A stretch of DNA of 8,976 bases, taken from positions 1-8,976 of the forward strand of contig JAITEY010000206.1 in assembly GCA_031281815.1 (NCBI GenBank), read 5' to 3'. The notes under the pieces are model-generated. The model had not been told where the DNA came from, searched no databases, and saw only the letters and a program-made list of their open reading frames with translations. This document shows, one piece after another, positions 1 through 6,852 of the stretch. The position numbers and the translations under genes were made by a program. The number at the start of each line of letters is the position of its first letter. Position 1 is the stretch's first letter. This DNA comes from Desulfovibrio sp. Its GTDB lineage: Bacteria > Desulfobacterota > Desulfovibrionia > Desulfovibrionales > Desulfovibrionaceae.

Positions 1-1
1 G

Positions 2-31
2 AAAAAAAGGCTCGCAGCACTCGCGGGTTAG
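2..31 (+). CDS. possible 3' end of an upstream gene (perhaps leuD)
   Basis: The frame starting at base 2 reads KKRLAALAG and stops at TAG 29-31. A basic, Ala/Leu-rich tail of this kind would suit the C-terminus of a small-subunit 3-isopropylmalate dehydratase (LeuD), which often precedes leuB in leucine operons. Only nine residues are visible, so the assignment rests mainly on the neighbouring leuB. The other two forward frames are also open across base 1 (one stops near base 52, one at 193-195), so this frame is not proven to be coding. The bases to the left of the window would settle it. Confidence 0.3.
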   Translation, partial: KKRLAALAG

Positions 32-37
32 TGCCGT

Positions 38-60
38 GCAATGCTCAACATGAGCAATGC
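38..60. repeat. inverted repeat (10-bp stem, one mismatch)
   Basis: GCAATGCTCA (38-47) pairs with TGAGCAATGC (51-60) around a 3-base loop, with one A-A mismatch. No T-run follows on either strand, so it is not a clear intrinsic terminator. It lies just downstream of the possible upstream stop codon and may be a 3'-end stabilising hairpin or part of the palindromic cluster to its right. Confidence 0.5.
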
Positions 61-70
61 AAATTGAGGG

Positions 71-119
71 GGTCCGTGGGAAATCATTTCCCCCGGCGAG
101 GACCGGGGCAGAGCCCCGG
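71..119. repeat. clustered palindromes upstream of leuB (REP-like intergenic element)
   Basis: Several inverted repeats are packed together. CCGTGGGAAA (74-83) pairs with TTTCCCCCGG (87-96) with one mismatch around a TCA loop. GGTCC (71-75) is complementary to GGACC (100-104) and would enclose that hairpin. CCGGGGC (103-109) pairs perfectly with GCCCCGG (113-119) around AGA. The last two arms overlap at 103-104, so the structures partly exclude each other. A T-rich run occurs only at 134-138, too far from the last stem for a standard terminator. Compact G+C-rich palindromes between genes resemble REP-like elements; I recall similar intergenic motifs from Desulfovibrio genomes but cannot verify that here. 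Confidence 0.5.
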
Positions 120-175
120 CCGCCGGAGGCATATTTTTAATGTTACGCTGCACCGGTGCAGTGCAAACTACCAAC

Positions 176-179
176 GGAG
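176..179 (+). promoter_or_regulatory. ribosome binding site deciding the leuB start
   Basis: GGAG ends 8 bases before the GTG at 188, a good spacing. A competing GGAGG at 125-129 lies 10 bases before an in-frame ATG at 140, which would add 16 residues. Those residues (MLRCTGAVQTTNGAYP) do not resemble LeuB, whereas translation from 188 begins directly at the conserved start of the family, so the GTG is preferred. Confidence 0.55.
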
Positions 180-187
180 CATACCCG

Positions 188-1273
188 GTGAATAAACGCA
201 TAGTATTGCTGCCCGGAGACGGCATAGGCCCGGAAGTCACAGCCCAGTGCGTGAAAGTCCTGCGCGCGGTCGAGAAAAAATACGGCCTGTCGTTTGATAC
301 GGAAGAATGCCTGATCGGCGGCGCAGCCATCGACGCGACGGGGGAACCGCTGCCTGAGGCCACGCTCGCGGTGTGCAGGAAGGCCGACGCCGTGCTGCTC
401 GGGGCCGTGGGCGGCCCGAAGTGGGACAAGAGCCCGCGCCGCCCCGAAGCCGGGCTGCTGGCCATACGCAAGGAACTCAACCTCTTCGCCAACCTGCGTC
501 CCGCGCTCGTGCTGCCGGAACTGGCCGCGCTCTCCGCCCTGCACCCGCGCGCCGTGGAACAAGGCGTGGATATGCTGGTGGTGCGCGAGCTGACCGGCGA
601 CGTGTACTTCGGACAGCCGGCGGGCGAAGAACGCCGCGAAGGCCGGCGCGTCGCCTTCAACACCATGATTTACAACGAGGACGAGGTGCGCCGCATCGCC
701 CGCGTCGCCTTTTCGGCGGCGCGCTCACGCCGCGGGCGCGTCTGTTCGGTGGACAAAAGCAACGTCCTGCATGTCGGCCGCCTCTGGCGCACCGTGGTGG
801 ACGAAACGCACCGCGATTACCCGGATACGGAACTTACGCATATGTATGTGGACAACTGCGCCATGCAGCTTGTCATCAACCCGGCGCAGTTCGACGTCAT
901 CCTGACCGGCAACCTGTTCGGGGACATCCTTTCCGACGAAGCCGCAGCCGTGACCGGCTCCCTGGGCATGCTGCCGTCGGCGTCCCTGAGCGGAGCACCG
1001 GAAGACGGCGGCGTCGGATTGTACGAACCCGTGCACGGGTCGGCGCCGGACATCGCCGGACAGGACAAGGCCAATCCCTTTGCCGCCGTTCTGTCCCTGG
1101 CCATGATGCTGCGCCTGACCCTGGGGCTGCCGGAAGCCGCCGACGCGGTGGAAAAAGCCGTGCGCGCCGTGCTCCGCGACGGCCGGCGCACGGCCGACAC
1201 GGCCGCCGCCGGCTGCAAAGGGCCGATTCTCGGCTGCAACGAGGCCGGCGACCTGACGGCCGCAAGCATCTGA
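188..1273 (+). CDS. leuB: 3-isopropylmalate dehydrogenase
   Basis: LeuB oxidises and decarboxylates (2R,3S)-3-isopropylmalate to 2-oxoisocaproate with NAD+, the third committed step of leucine synthesis, as a cytosolic dimer. From GTG 188 it has 361 residues, normal for the family. It opens with MNKRIVLLPGDGIGPEV. The LeuB-type motif RELTGDVYFG is at 133-142 with the expected catalytic Tyr140. The catalytic Lys190 sits in VDKSNVL, and the metal/substrate Asp residues are D222 (VDNCAMQ), D246 and D250 (GDILSDE). The NAD-adenine loop EPVHGSAPDIAG lies near 280. RELTG and the short length favour LeuB over isocitrate or tartrate dehydrogenase. An ATG at 140 would give 377 residues with a non-conserved extension. 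Its stop is 8 bases before the mini-ORF and 60 bases before dnaE, so cotranscription with dnaE is likely though functionally unrelated. Confidence 0.95.
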   Translation: MNKRIVLLPGDGIGPEVTAQCVKVLRAVEKKYGLSFDTEECLIGGAAIDATGEPLPEATLAVCRKADAVLLGAVGGPKWDKSPRRPEAGLLAIRKELNLFANLRPALVLPELAALSALHPRAVEQGVDMLVVRELTGDVYFGQPAGEERREGRRVAFNTMIYNEDEVRRIARVAFSAARSRRGRVCSVDKSNVLHVGRLWRTVVDETHRDYPDTELTHMYVDNCAMQLVINPAQFDVILTGNLFGDILSDEAAAVTGSLGMLPSASLSGAPEDGGVGLYEPVHGSAPDIAGQDKANPFAAVLSLAMMLRLTLGLPEAADAVEKAVRAVLRDGRRTADTAAAGCKGPILGCNEAGDLTAASI

Positions 1274-1277
1274 CCCG

Positions 1278-1341
1278 CGCCATGTCCGACTTCGTCCGCC
1301 TGCACCGCCGCTCCGAACCACGGGCAACACGCCATGCCTGA
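1278..1341 (+). pseudogene. decayed duplicate of the dnaE 5' end, forming a 19-codon mini-ORF
   Basis: Bases 1278-1317 repeat bases 1330-1369 at a 52-base offset, with 31 of 40 bases identical. The ATG at 1282 reads MSDFVRLHRRSE against MPDFVHLHCHSE at the start of DnaE: 8 of 12 residues match. After this the similarity ends and the frame closes at TGA 1339-1341, giving 19 codons. Because 52 is not a multiple of three, the copy is out of frame with dnaE. It has lost the second His of the PHP HxH metal motif (CAC to CGC), so it is not a working start for DnaE. It begins 8 bases after the leuB stop and overlaps the dnaE start by 8 bases, so it could pass ribosomes from leuB to dnaE. No clear Shine-Dalgarno precedes it; whether it is translated is unknown. 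Confidence 0.7.
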
Positions 1342-4300
1342 CTTTGTCCATCTGCACTGCCACAGCGAATACAGCCTGCTGGACGGCGCCATCCGTCTGC
1401 ACGACCTTTGCGCCAGAGCCAAAGAATTCGGCATGCCCGCCGCGGCCGTCACCGACCACGGCAACCTCTACGGCGCCCTGAAATTCTGGCTCACGGCCAA
1501 GGACTTCGGCATCAAGCCCATCATCGGCTGCGAGGTGTATACCTGCCCCGATCATCGGGACAAAAGCCCCGAACGCGGTTCACTGCGCTTTCACCTCCTG
1601 CTGCTGGCGCAAAACAGCACAGGTTACCACAACCTGGTCAGACTGGTGTCGCACGGACACCTGTACGGCTTTTACCGCAGACCGCGCGTGGACAAACACC
1701 TGCTCCGCGAGATGTCGGAAGGCATCATCGCCCTTTCCGCCTGCATGGCGGGCGAGGTTCCCCGAACCTTCCTCAAAAACGGCATGGACGCCGCTCTTGA
1801 ACAGGCCCGCGAGTACGCCGCCGTCTACCCCGGCCGCTTCTATCTTGAACTGCAGTCCAACGGTCTGGATGTCCAGGAAAAAATCAACACGGCCCTGCTG
1901 GAAATCGGCGAAAAACTTGCCCTGCCCGTGGTCGCCACCAACGACTGCCACTATCTGAACGCCGACGACGCCGACGCCCACGATGTGCTGCTCTGCATTC
2001 AGACCGGAAAAAAAATTACGGATACGGAGCGCATGCGCTTTGAAACCCGCGAACTGTACTACAAAAGCCCGGAGCAAACAGCCGCGGATTTCGCCGGTCT
2101 GCCGTACGCGCTGGACAACGCGCTGCGCATCGCGGAACAGTGCGGCGACTACGCGTTCACCTTCAACCGCTACCATTTCCCCGTCTATGAACTCAGCGAG
2201 GACGTCAGTCCGGAGGAAGAATTCCGCAGGCTGTCCCGCGCGGGACTGGAGCGGCGCCTGGAACGGCGGCAGACTGCCGCCCCCGGCAACGTGGACGTGC
2301 AGATGTATCGTGACAGACTGGAACACGAACTGGACGTCATCTGCTCCATGGGCTTCGCGGGGTATTTTCTGATTGTGCAGGACTTCATCAACTGGGCCAA
2401 AGACAACGGCATCCCGGTCGGGCCGGGACGCGGGTCGGCAGCCGGATCCCTCGTCGCTTACGCCCTGCGCATCACCAACCTGGACCCCATCCCCTACAAC
2501 CTGCTCTTTGAACGTTTCCTGAACAGCGAACGCGTCAGCATGCCGGATATCGACGTGGATTTCTGCGAAGCAAAACGTCAGGCGGTCATCGACTACATGC
2601 ACCGCAAGTACGGCGCGGATTCGGTTTCCCAGATCACGACCTTCGGGAAGATGCTGGCCAGAGCCGCCGTGCGCGACGTGGGCCGGGCTCTCGGCATGAC
2701 CTATCAGGAAACGGACCGTATCGCCAAACTCATCCCGACCGACCTGAAAATGACCATCCGCAAGGCGCTTGAGCAGGAAAGCGAACTCAGAGTCCTGTAC
2801 GAATCCGATCCGGCGACCCGCAAGCTTCTGGACACGTCCATGCGCCTGGAAGGGCTGTCGCGCCACGCCTCCATACACGCCGCAGGGCTGGTCGTTTCCG
2901 ACAGGCCCATGGTCGAATATTTGCCCGTATACCGGGGCAAGGGCGAAAACGACATCGTCACCCAGTTCGACATGAAGATGGTGGAAAAGGTCGGGCTGGT
3001 GAAATTCGATTTTCTCGGCCTGCGCAACATGACCGTGATTGCCGAAACCCTTGACAACATACGCGCCCGCGGCAAGGAAGTCCCCGACCTCGACGCTCTG
3101 CCCCTGGATGACCCCGCCGCGTACGCTCTGTATTCCCGGGGAGACACGGACGGGGTCTTCCAGGTGGAAAGCGCGGGCATGCGCCGCTACCTGAAACAGC
3201 TCAAGCCGACGAGCTTTGAAGACATCATCGCCATGCTCGCCCTGTACCGGCCGGGTCCCCTGGGATCGGGCATGGTCACGGAATTCATCCAGCGGAAACA
3301 CGGAAAAGTGGACGTCAGCTACCCGCTGCCGGAACTGGAGGAATGCCTCAAAGACACTTACGGGGTCATCGTCTACCAGGAACAGGTCATGCAGATAGCG
3401 CGCCTGGCGGGCAACTACAGCCTCGGCGGCGCCGACCTGCTGCGCAGGGCCATGGGCAAGAAAGACCCGGCGGCCATGGCCGCGGAACGTTCCCGTTTCA
3501 TCAACGGCGCGGCGCAGCGCGGGGTGCCCGCCGCCAAGGCCGAAGAAATCTTCTCCCTCATGGAAAAATTCGCCGAGTACGGTTTCAATAAATCGCACTC
3601 GGCGGCGTATGCCCTGATTTCTTACCACACAGCTTGGCTGAAGACGCATTATCCCGTGGAATTCATGGCCGCCCTGCTCTCCTCGGAAATGGGCAGCCAG
3701 GACAAGCTGCTGAAATACACGGCGGCCTGCCGGGACATGGGCGTGGAAATTCTCCCCGCGGATATCGCACACAGCCGCTGGGAATTCACCGTCAGGGACG
3801 ACAAGGTGCTGTTCGGCCTGGGCGCGGTCAAGAACACGGGCCGGGAGGCGGTGCAGGAACTGATTGCGGTGCGGGAAAAAGACGGTCCCTTCACGTCCCT
3901 CCTGGACCTTTGCCGGCGCGTTTCTTCCCGCCGTCTGACCAAAAGGGCGCTGGAAAGCCTGATCAAGGCCGGGGCCTGCGATGGCTTCGGCGTCGCCCGT
4001 GCGGCCATGCTCGCGGCCCTTGATACGGCGGTCGCCAAGGGACAACGGGAACACAAGGGGAAAAAGGCCGGCCGGCTTTCCCTGTTGAGCATGGCGCCGC
4101 AGAGCGAAGCCGCTTCGACGGGCCTGGGCTGGAACGGCCCGGAAAACGCCGTTCCCGAATGGGACAGTGAACAGTTCTCCCGCTTTGAAAAGGAAGCCCT
4201 GGGCTTTTACTTCACCTCCCATCCCCTGCAGCCCTACCGCAAGGAGATGGAGCGCCTGCGTCTGACTCCCCTGGAAGACTGCCGGGAACTGGAGCCTGAA

Positions 4301-4822
4301 GACGTCTTTGCCTGCGCCGTGCTGGCCAAGGTCGACAAGCTGCGCAGCGATGCGAAAGGCAGGCGCTGGGCGCTGCTGCAGGTGGAAGACCTGACCGCCT
4401 CGGCCACGGCGTTCTGTTTCAGCACAATCTATGAAAAATACAGGGACCTGCTGATCCCTGACCTTCCCCTGTACATGGAAGGCCGCATAAGCCGCAGGCG
4501 CGACGACGACAAGGCCCCGGAAAACGACGAAGGCGCGCAGGCCGAAATCGTCTTTATCATCGAGAAAATCGCTTCGCTGGCCGAGGCCTGTCTGGAGAGC
4601 GGCGAGCCGTACTGCATCGTCATGGACGAAGCCCGCGCGACCGGCGGACGGCTGTCCGCGCTCAGTGAACTGCTGTCCCGGCACAGGGGGCCCGTGCCTG
4701 TGCACCTGCTGCTTGATCTGGGCGACGCATGGTGCAGGCTGAAACTTCCGGACGCCTACGGCATCAAACCCGGTCCCCTTTTCGACCGCGACGTCGGACT
4801 CTGGGAAACAGGCGACATTTGA
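1334..4822 (+). CDS. dnaE: DNA polymerase III subunit alpha
   Basis: This is the catalytic subunit of the replicative polymerase, acting at the fork with the beta clamp and clamp loader. It has 1162 residues, close to the usual 1150-1170. The PHP domain (about 1-280) starts MPDFVHLHCHSEYS and holds all nine ligand-type residues known from metal-binding PHP domains: H8, H10, D17, H42, E67, H107, C137, D204, H206. The palm carries GPGRGSAAGS at 363-372, the catalytic D405 and D407 in PDIDVDF, and the third Asp, D559, in KFDFLGL. Fingers motifs include YRPGPLGSG and YGFNKSHSAAYA. A helix-hairpin-helix region spans about 827-890, an OB fold about 990-1080, and a C-terminal domain follows. The internal clamp-binding site is degenerate, RLSLL at 914-918. 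The start is fixed by the conserved N-terminus; there is no strong Shine-Dalgarno, so coupling to leuB or the mini-ORF is plausible. Residues show DnaE rather than PolC, which has an inserted exonuclease domain. Confidence 0.97.
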   Translation: MPDFVHLHCHSEYSLLDGAIRLHDLCARAKEFGMPAAAVTDHGNLYGALKFWLTAKDFGIKPIIGCEVYTCPDHRDKSPERGSLRFHLLLLAQNSTGYHNLVRLVSHGHLYGFYRRPRVDKHLLREMSEGIIALSACMAGEVPRTFLKNGMDAALEQAREYAAVYPGRFYLELQSNGLDVQEKINTALLEIGEKLALPVVATNDCHYLNADDADAHDVLLCIQTGKKITDTERMRFETRELYYKSPEQTAADFAGLPYALDNALRIAEQCGDYAFTFNRYHFPVYELSEDVSPEEEFRRLSRAGLERRLERRQTAAPGNVDVQMYRDRLEHELDVICSMGFAGYFLIVQDFINWAKDNGIPVGPGRGSAAGSLVAYALRITNLDPIPYNLLFERFLNSERVSMPDIDVDFCEAKRQAVIDYMHRKYGADSVSQITTFGKMLARAAVRDVGRALGMTYQETDRIAKLIPTDLKMTIRKALEQESELRVLYESDPATRKLLDTSMRLEGLSRHASIHAAGLVVSDRPMVEYLPVYRGKGENDIVTQFDMKMVEKVGLVKFDFLGLRNMTVIAETLDNIRARGKEVPDLDALPLDDPAAYALYSRGDTDGVFQVESAGMRRYLKQLKPTSFEDIIAMLALYRPGPLGSGMVTEFIQRKHGKVDVSYPLPELEECLKDTYGVIVYQEQVMQIARLAGNYSLGGADLLRRAMGKKDPAAMAAERSRFINGAAQRGVPAAKAEEIFSLMEKFAEYGFNKSHSAAYALISYHTAWLKTHYPVEFMAALLSSEMGSQDKLLKYTAACRDMGVEILPADIAHSRWEFTVRDDKVLFGLGAVKNTGREAVQELIAVREKDGPFTSLLDLCRRVSSRRLTKRALESLIKAGACDGFGVARAAMLAALDTAVAKGQREHKGKKAGRLSLLSMAPQSEAASTGLGWNGPENAVPEWDSEQFSRFEKEALGFYFTSHPLQPYRKEMERLRLTPLEDCRELEPEDVFACAVLAKVDKLRSDAKGRRWALLQVEDLTASATAFCFSTIYEKYRDLLIPDLPLYMEGRISRRRDDDKAPENDEGAQAEIVFIIEKIASLAEACLESGEPYCIVMDEARATGGRLSALSELLSRHRGPVPVHLLLDLGDAWCRLKLPDAYGIKPGPLFDRDVGLWETGDI

Positions 4823-4861
4823 CGCTGGAAAAGTTTGACGAAACGGGCTATGCTGTATGGC
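4818..4861 (+). promoter_or_regulatory. possible promoter region for the mre operon, with a TTTGACG direct repeat
   Basis: TTTGACG occurs at 4818-4824, overlapping the dnaE stop, and again at 4834-4840, 16 bases apart. The second copy contains TTGACG (4835-4840), a good sigma70 -35 hexamer. The best -10 candidate is TATGGC at 4856-4861 with a 15-base spacer, which is short; TATGCT at 4849-4854 is far too close. This is the only sizeable spacer before mreB and there is no obvious terminator after dnaE, so the mre genes may have their own promoter, read through from dnaE, or both. Confidence 0.25.
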
Positions 4862-4928
4862 CGCGCTGCACAGGCCTTCTATCCGGTTTCTGTCCGTCGC
4901 GGCCGAACAAGCTCGCCGATAATCTTAT

Positions 4929-4934
4929 AAGGGG
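4929..4934 (+). promoter_or_regulatory. ribosome binding site of mreB
   Basis: AAGGGG lies 12 bases before the ATG at 4947. The spacing is long but it is the only purine-rich Shine-Dalgarno-like match before this start, and the protein begins at a typical MreB N-terminus. Confidence 0.5.
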
Positions 4935-4946
4935 CCGAAAAAACGT

Positions 4947-5984
4947 ATGTCCAAAATTCTGGATGCGCTGCTCGGAATTTTTTCCAGCGATCTCGCCATA
5001 GACTTGGGAACAGCCAACACCTGCGTCTACGTCAAGGGACGCGGCATAGTGCTGCGCGAACCTTCGGTTGTGGCCGTGCGCAAGGATTTGCGCAATAACC
5101 GCGTTCTGGCGGTCGGCATGGAAGCCAAAAAAATGCTCGGCAAGACGCCGGGCAACATTGAAGCCATCCGCCCCATGAAAGACGGCGTTATCGCCGATTT
5201 TGAAATCACCGAGGCCATGCTGCGCTATTTTATAGCCAAGGTGCACAACTCCCGCCGTCTGGTGCGGCCGCGCATCATGATCTGCGTGCCGACAGGGATC
5301 ACCCAGGTGGAAAAGCGCGCGGTCAAGGAATCGGCGCAGAGCGCCGGCGCGCGCGAGGTCTACCTCATCGAGGAGCCCATGGCGGCGGCCATCGGCGCCA
5401 ATCTGCCCATCCAGGAACCGACGTCCAACATGATTGTGGATATAGGCGGGGGCACCACCGAAGTGGCCGTCATTTCCCTTGCCGGCATCGTCTATTCTAA
5501 GTCCGTGCGCGTCGGCGGCGACAAGATGGACGAATCCATCATGAACCACGTCAAGCGCAAGTACAACATGCTCATCGGCGAAGCCTCCGCCGAAAACATC
5601 AAGATGACCATCGCCTCGGCCTCGCCGCTGGACCCGGAACTGGAAATGGAGGTCAAGGGCCGCGATCTCGTGACCGGCATTCCGCAGAACATCATCATCA
5701 CCTCGGAGGAAGTGCGCAAGGCCATCTCGGAACAGGTGGACGCCATTGTCCTCGCCGTGCGGGTCGCCCTGGAGCAGACCCCGCCGGAACTGGCCGCCGA
5801 CATTGTGGACCGCGGCATCGTGCTCACCGGAGGCGGCGCCCTGCTCAAGGGCCTGGACCAACTTTTGCGCAATGAAACCTCCCTGCCCATCACTGTGGTG
5901 GAGGACCCTCTGTCCACGGTGGTCATCGGCACCGGCAAGGCGCTTGACAATATCCATATCCTGAAGGAGGTCTGCGTAGATTAA
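4947..5984 (+). CDS. mreB: rod shape-determining protein MreB (bacterial actin)
   Basis: MreB binds ATP and forms membrane-bound antiparallel filaments that guide lateral wall synthesis by the elongasome. It has 345 residues, normal for the family. The N-terminus MSKILDALLGIFSSDLA is hydrophobic and could act as the membrane-binding amphipathic segment. Actin-fold motifs follow in order: phosphate-1 loop AIDLGTANT at 17-25, the catalytic region IEEPMAAAIG with E142/E143, phosphate-2 loop VDIGGGTTEV with D165, and the adenosine motif VLTGGGALLKGL from 292. The KxxNMLIGEASAENIK stretch is typical of MreB and separates it from DnaK, FtsA and ParM. The gene lies 124 bases after dnaE. Its TAA (5982-5984) overlaps the proposed mreC start, and its last codons carry the mreC Shine-Dalgarno. 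Confidence 0.97.
   Translation: MSKILDALLGIFSSDLAIDLGTANTCVYVKGRGIVLREPSVVAVRKDLRNNRVLAVGMEAKKMLGKTPGNIEAIRPMKDGVIADFEITEAMLRYFIAKVHNSRRLVRPRIMICVPTGITQVEKRAVKESAQSAGAREVYLIEEPMAAAIGANLPIQEPTSNMIVDIGGGTTEVAVISLAGIVYSKSVRVGGDKMDESIMNHVKRKYNMLIGEASAENIKMTIASASPLDPELEMEVKGRDLVTGIPQNIIITSEEVRKAISEQVDAIVLAVRVALEQTPPELAADIVDRGIVLTGGGALLKGLDQLLRNETSLPITVVEDPLSTVVIGTGKALDNIHILKEVCVD
5964..5970 (+). promoter_or_regulatory. strong ribosome binding site of mreC, inside mreB
   Basis: AAGGAGG is a perfect anti-Shine-Dalgarno complement in the last codons of mreB. It ends 9 bases before ATT 5980, the first codon of the open mreC frame. No ATG, GTG or TTG in any reasonable position follows it in that frame, so this site is the main argument for initiation at ATT. 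Confidence 0.75.
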
Positions 5985-6852
5985 CGCCCCTTCTTCCAAC
6001 CGCCTGATCGGCATCCTTGTTTTCCTGCTGTTTTGTTACCTTGGTCTGTTCACCTGGAACGCGCGCACCGGCTACCTGGATACCATAGCCGAGCGCAGCG
6101 GGTTGGAAATTGTCGGCTATGTGCTTTCGCCCGTGGTCTGGCTCCGGGATCGCTTCGCAAGCTGGTGGGACGGCTATCTGGCCCTTGTGGACGTGGCCGC
6201 GGAAAACGCGCGCCTGCGGGCCGAACTGGAGCAGGCCCGCGCTGCGTCCCTGCTCGCTTCCGAAGACAAGGCCGAACTGCAGCGCCTGCGCGAGCTGCTC
6301 GGCCTTGAAGCGTTGCGCGAGCGGCCCGCCTTTGCCGCCCGCGTCATCGCCAAGCGCTTCGGGCCGCAGGCCGTGCTCAAAACCTTCACCATCAACAAGG
6401 GCTTTCTGAACGGCGCGACGGCCGGCACTCCGGTTGTGACCAGGAACGGGGTAGTCGGCCGCGTCCTGCGCGCCGCTCCCCACACGGCGACGGTCCTCAT
6501 GCTCACCGACTCCGGTTTCCGCCTGGCCGTCATCAGCAACGAAAGCAGAACGCCCGGCATCCTCACGGGCAGTACGGAGCGCAGACTTGAGGTCGCCTAC
6601 GTGGCCCAGAACGCCCGCATCGCGCCCGGGGAAACGCTGATCACCTCCGGCGCGGACGGCTCCTTCCCCAAGGGCATCCCCGTGGGCGTGGTCACCCAGG
6701 TCATGCCCGGCAACGAAATCCTCTTTCTCCAGGTCCACGCCAAGCCCCTTGTTGACATGGATCGCCTGGAAGAAGTACTTTTGCTCAAAGAAAAGGGCAG
6801 CGCCCCGCCCCTCCTGCCGCCCGCCGGTCCGCAGGTCCGTACCGAGCCGTGA
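5980..6852 (+). CDS. mreC: rod shape-determining protein MreC, probable ATT start
   Basis: MreC is a single-pass inner-membrane protein whose periplasmic part dimerises and activates PBP2-RodA. The frame is open from just after TAG 5977-5979. Translation from ATT 5980 begins (M/I)NAPSSNRLIG, then a hydrophobic segment (about residues 9-25, with ILVFLLFCYLGLF) that is the expected membrane anchor. A coiled coil spans about 70-110 (AAENARLRAELEQ, AELQRLRELLGL), followed by the beta-rich MreC core with FTINKGFLNGATAGTPVV, NGVVGRV and GIPVGVV. Total length is 290 residues, usual for the family. The first conventional start codon in frame is TTG 6103, giving 249 residues without the membrane anchor, which is implausible and has no Shine-Dalgarno. 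CTG 6004 is a less likely alternative. The stop overlaps mreD by 4 bases (GTGA). Confidence 0.9.
   Translation: MNAPSSNRLIGILVFLLFCYLGLFTWNARTGYLDTIAERSGLEIVGYVLSPVVWLRDRFASWWDGYLALVDVAAENARLRAELEQARAASLLASEDKAELQRLRELLGLEALRERPAFAARVIAKRFGPQAVLKTFTINKGFLNGATAGTPVVTRNGVVGRVLRAAPHTATVLMLTDSGFRLAVISNESRTPGILTGSTERRLEVAYVAQNARIAPGETLITSGADGSFPKGIPVGVVTQVMPGNEILFLQVHAKPLVDMDRLEEVLLLKEKGSAPPLLPPAGPQVRTEP

Noticed and set aside
41..67. Eight-codon ORF MLNMSNAN as a leucine leader peptide
   Set aside because: It contains a single Leu, lacks a Shine-Dalgarno and is not followed by a terminator/antiterminator pair with a T-run.
103..138. Intrinsic terminator from the perfect CCGGGGC/GCCCCGG hairpin
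   Set aside because: The T-rich run begins 14 bases after the stem instead of directly after it.
140..187. ATG 140 as the leuB start
   Set aside because: It has a fair GGAGG upstream but adds 16 residues with no resemblance to LeuB; the conserved N-terminus begins at GTG 188, which has its own GGAG.
1580..4705. A 1041-codon open frame on the minus strand opposite dnaE
   Set aside because: Its codons align exactly with dnaE codons, so it stops only where dnaE uses TTA, CTA or TCA. This GC-rich gene almost never does; the minus-strand stop coincides with a TCA serine codon (Ser83). The translation resembles no family. It is a codon-usage shadow.
4858..4870. Sigma54-like TGGC...TGCA before mreB
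   Set aside because: The GG and GC elements are only 7 bases apart; sigma54 promoters need 10.
4848..6014. A 388-codon minus-strand frame over mreB, and similar ones at 725-1555 and 7277-8371
   Set aside because: Each is codon-aligned with the gene it covers and is explained by the same lack of TTA, CTA and TCA codons. None has recognisable motifs.
6103..6852. TTG 6103 as the mreC start
   Set aside because: It removes the N-terminal membrane anchor expected of MreC and has no Shine-Dalgarno, while the frame is open back to 5980 behind a perfect AAGGAGG.
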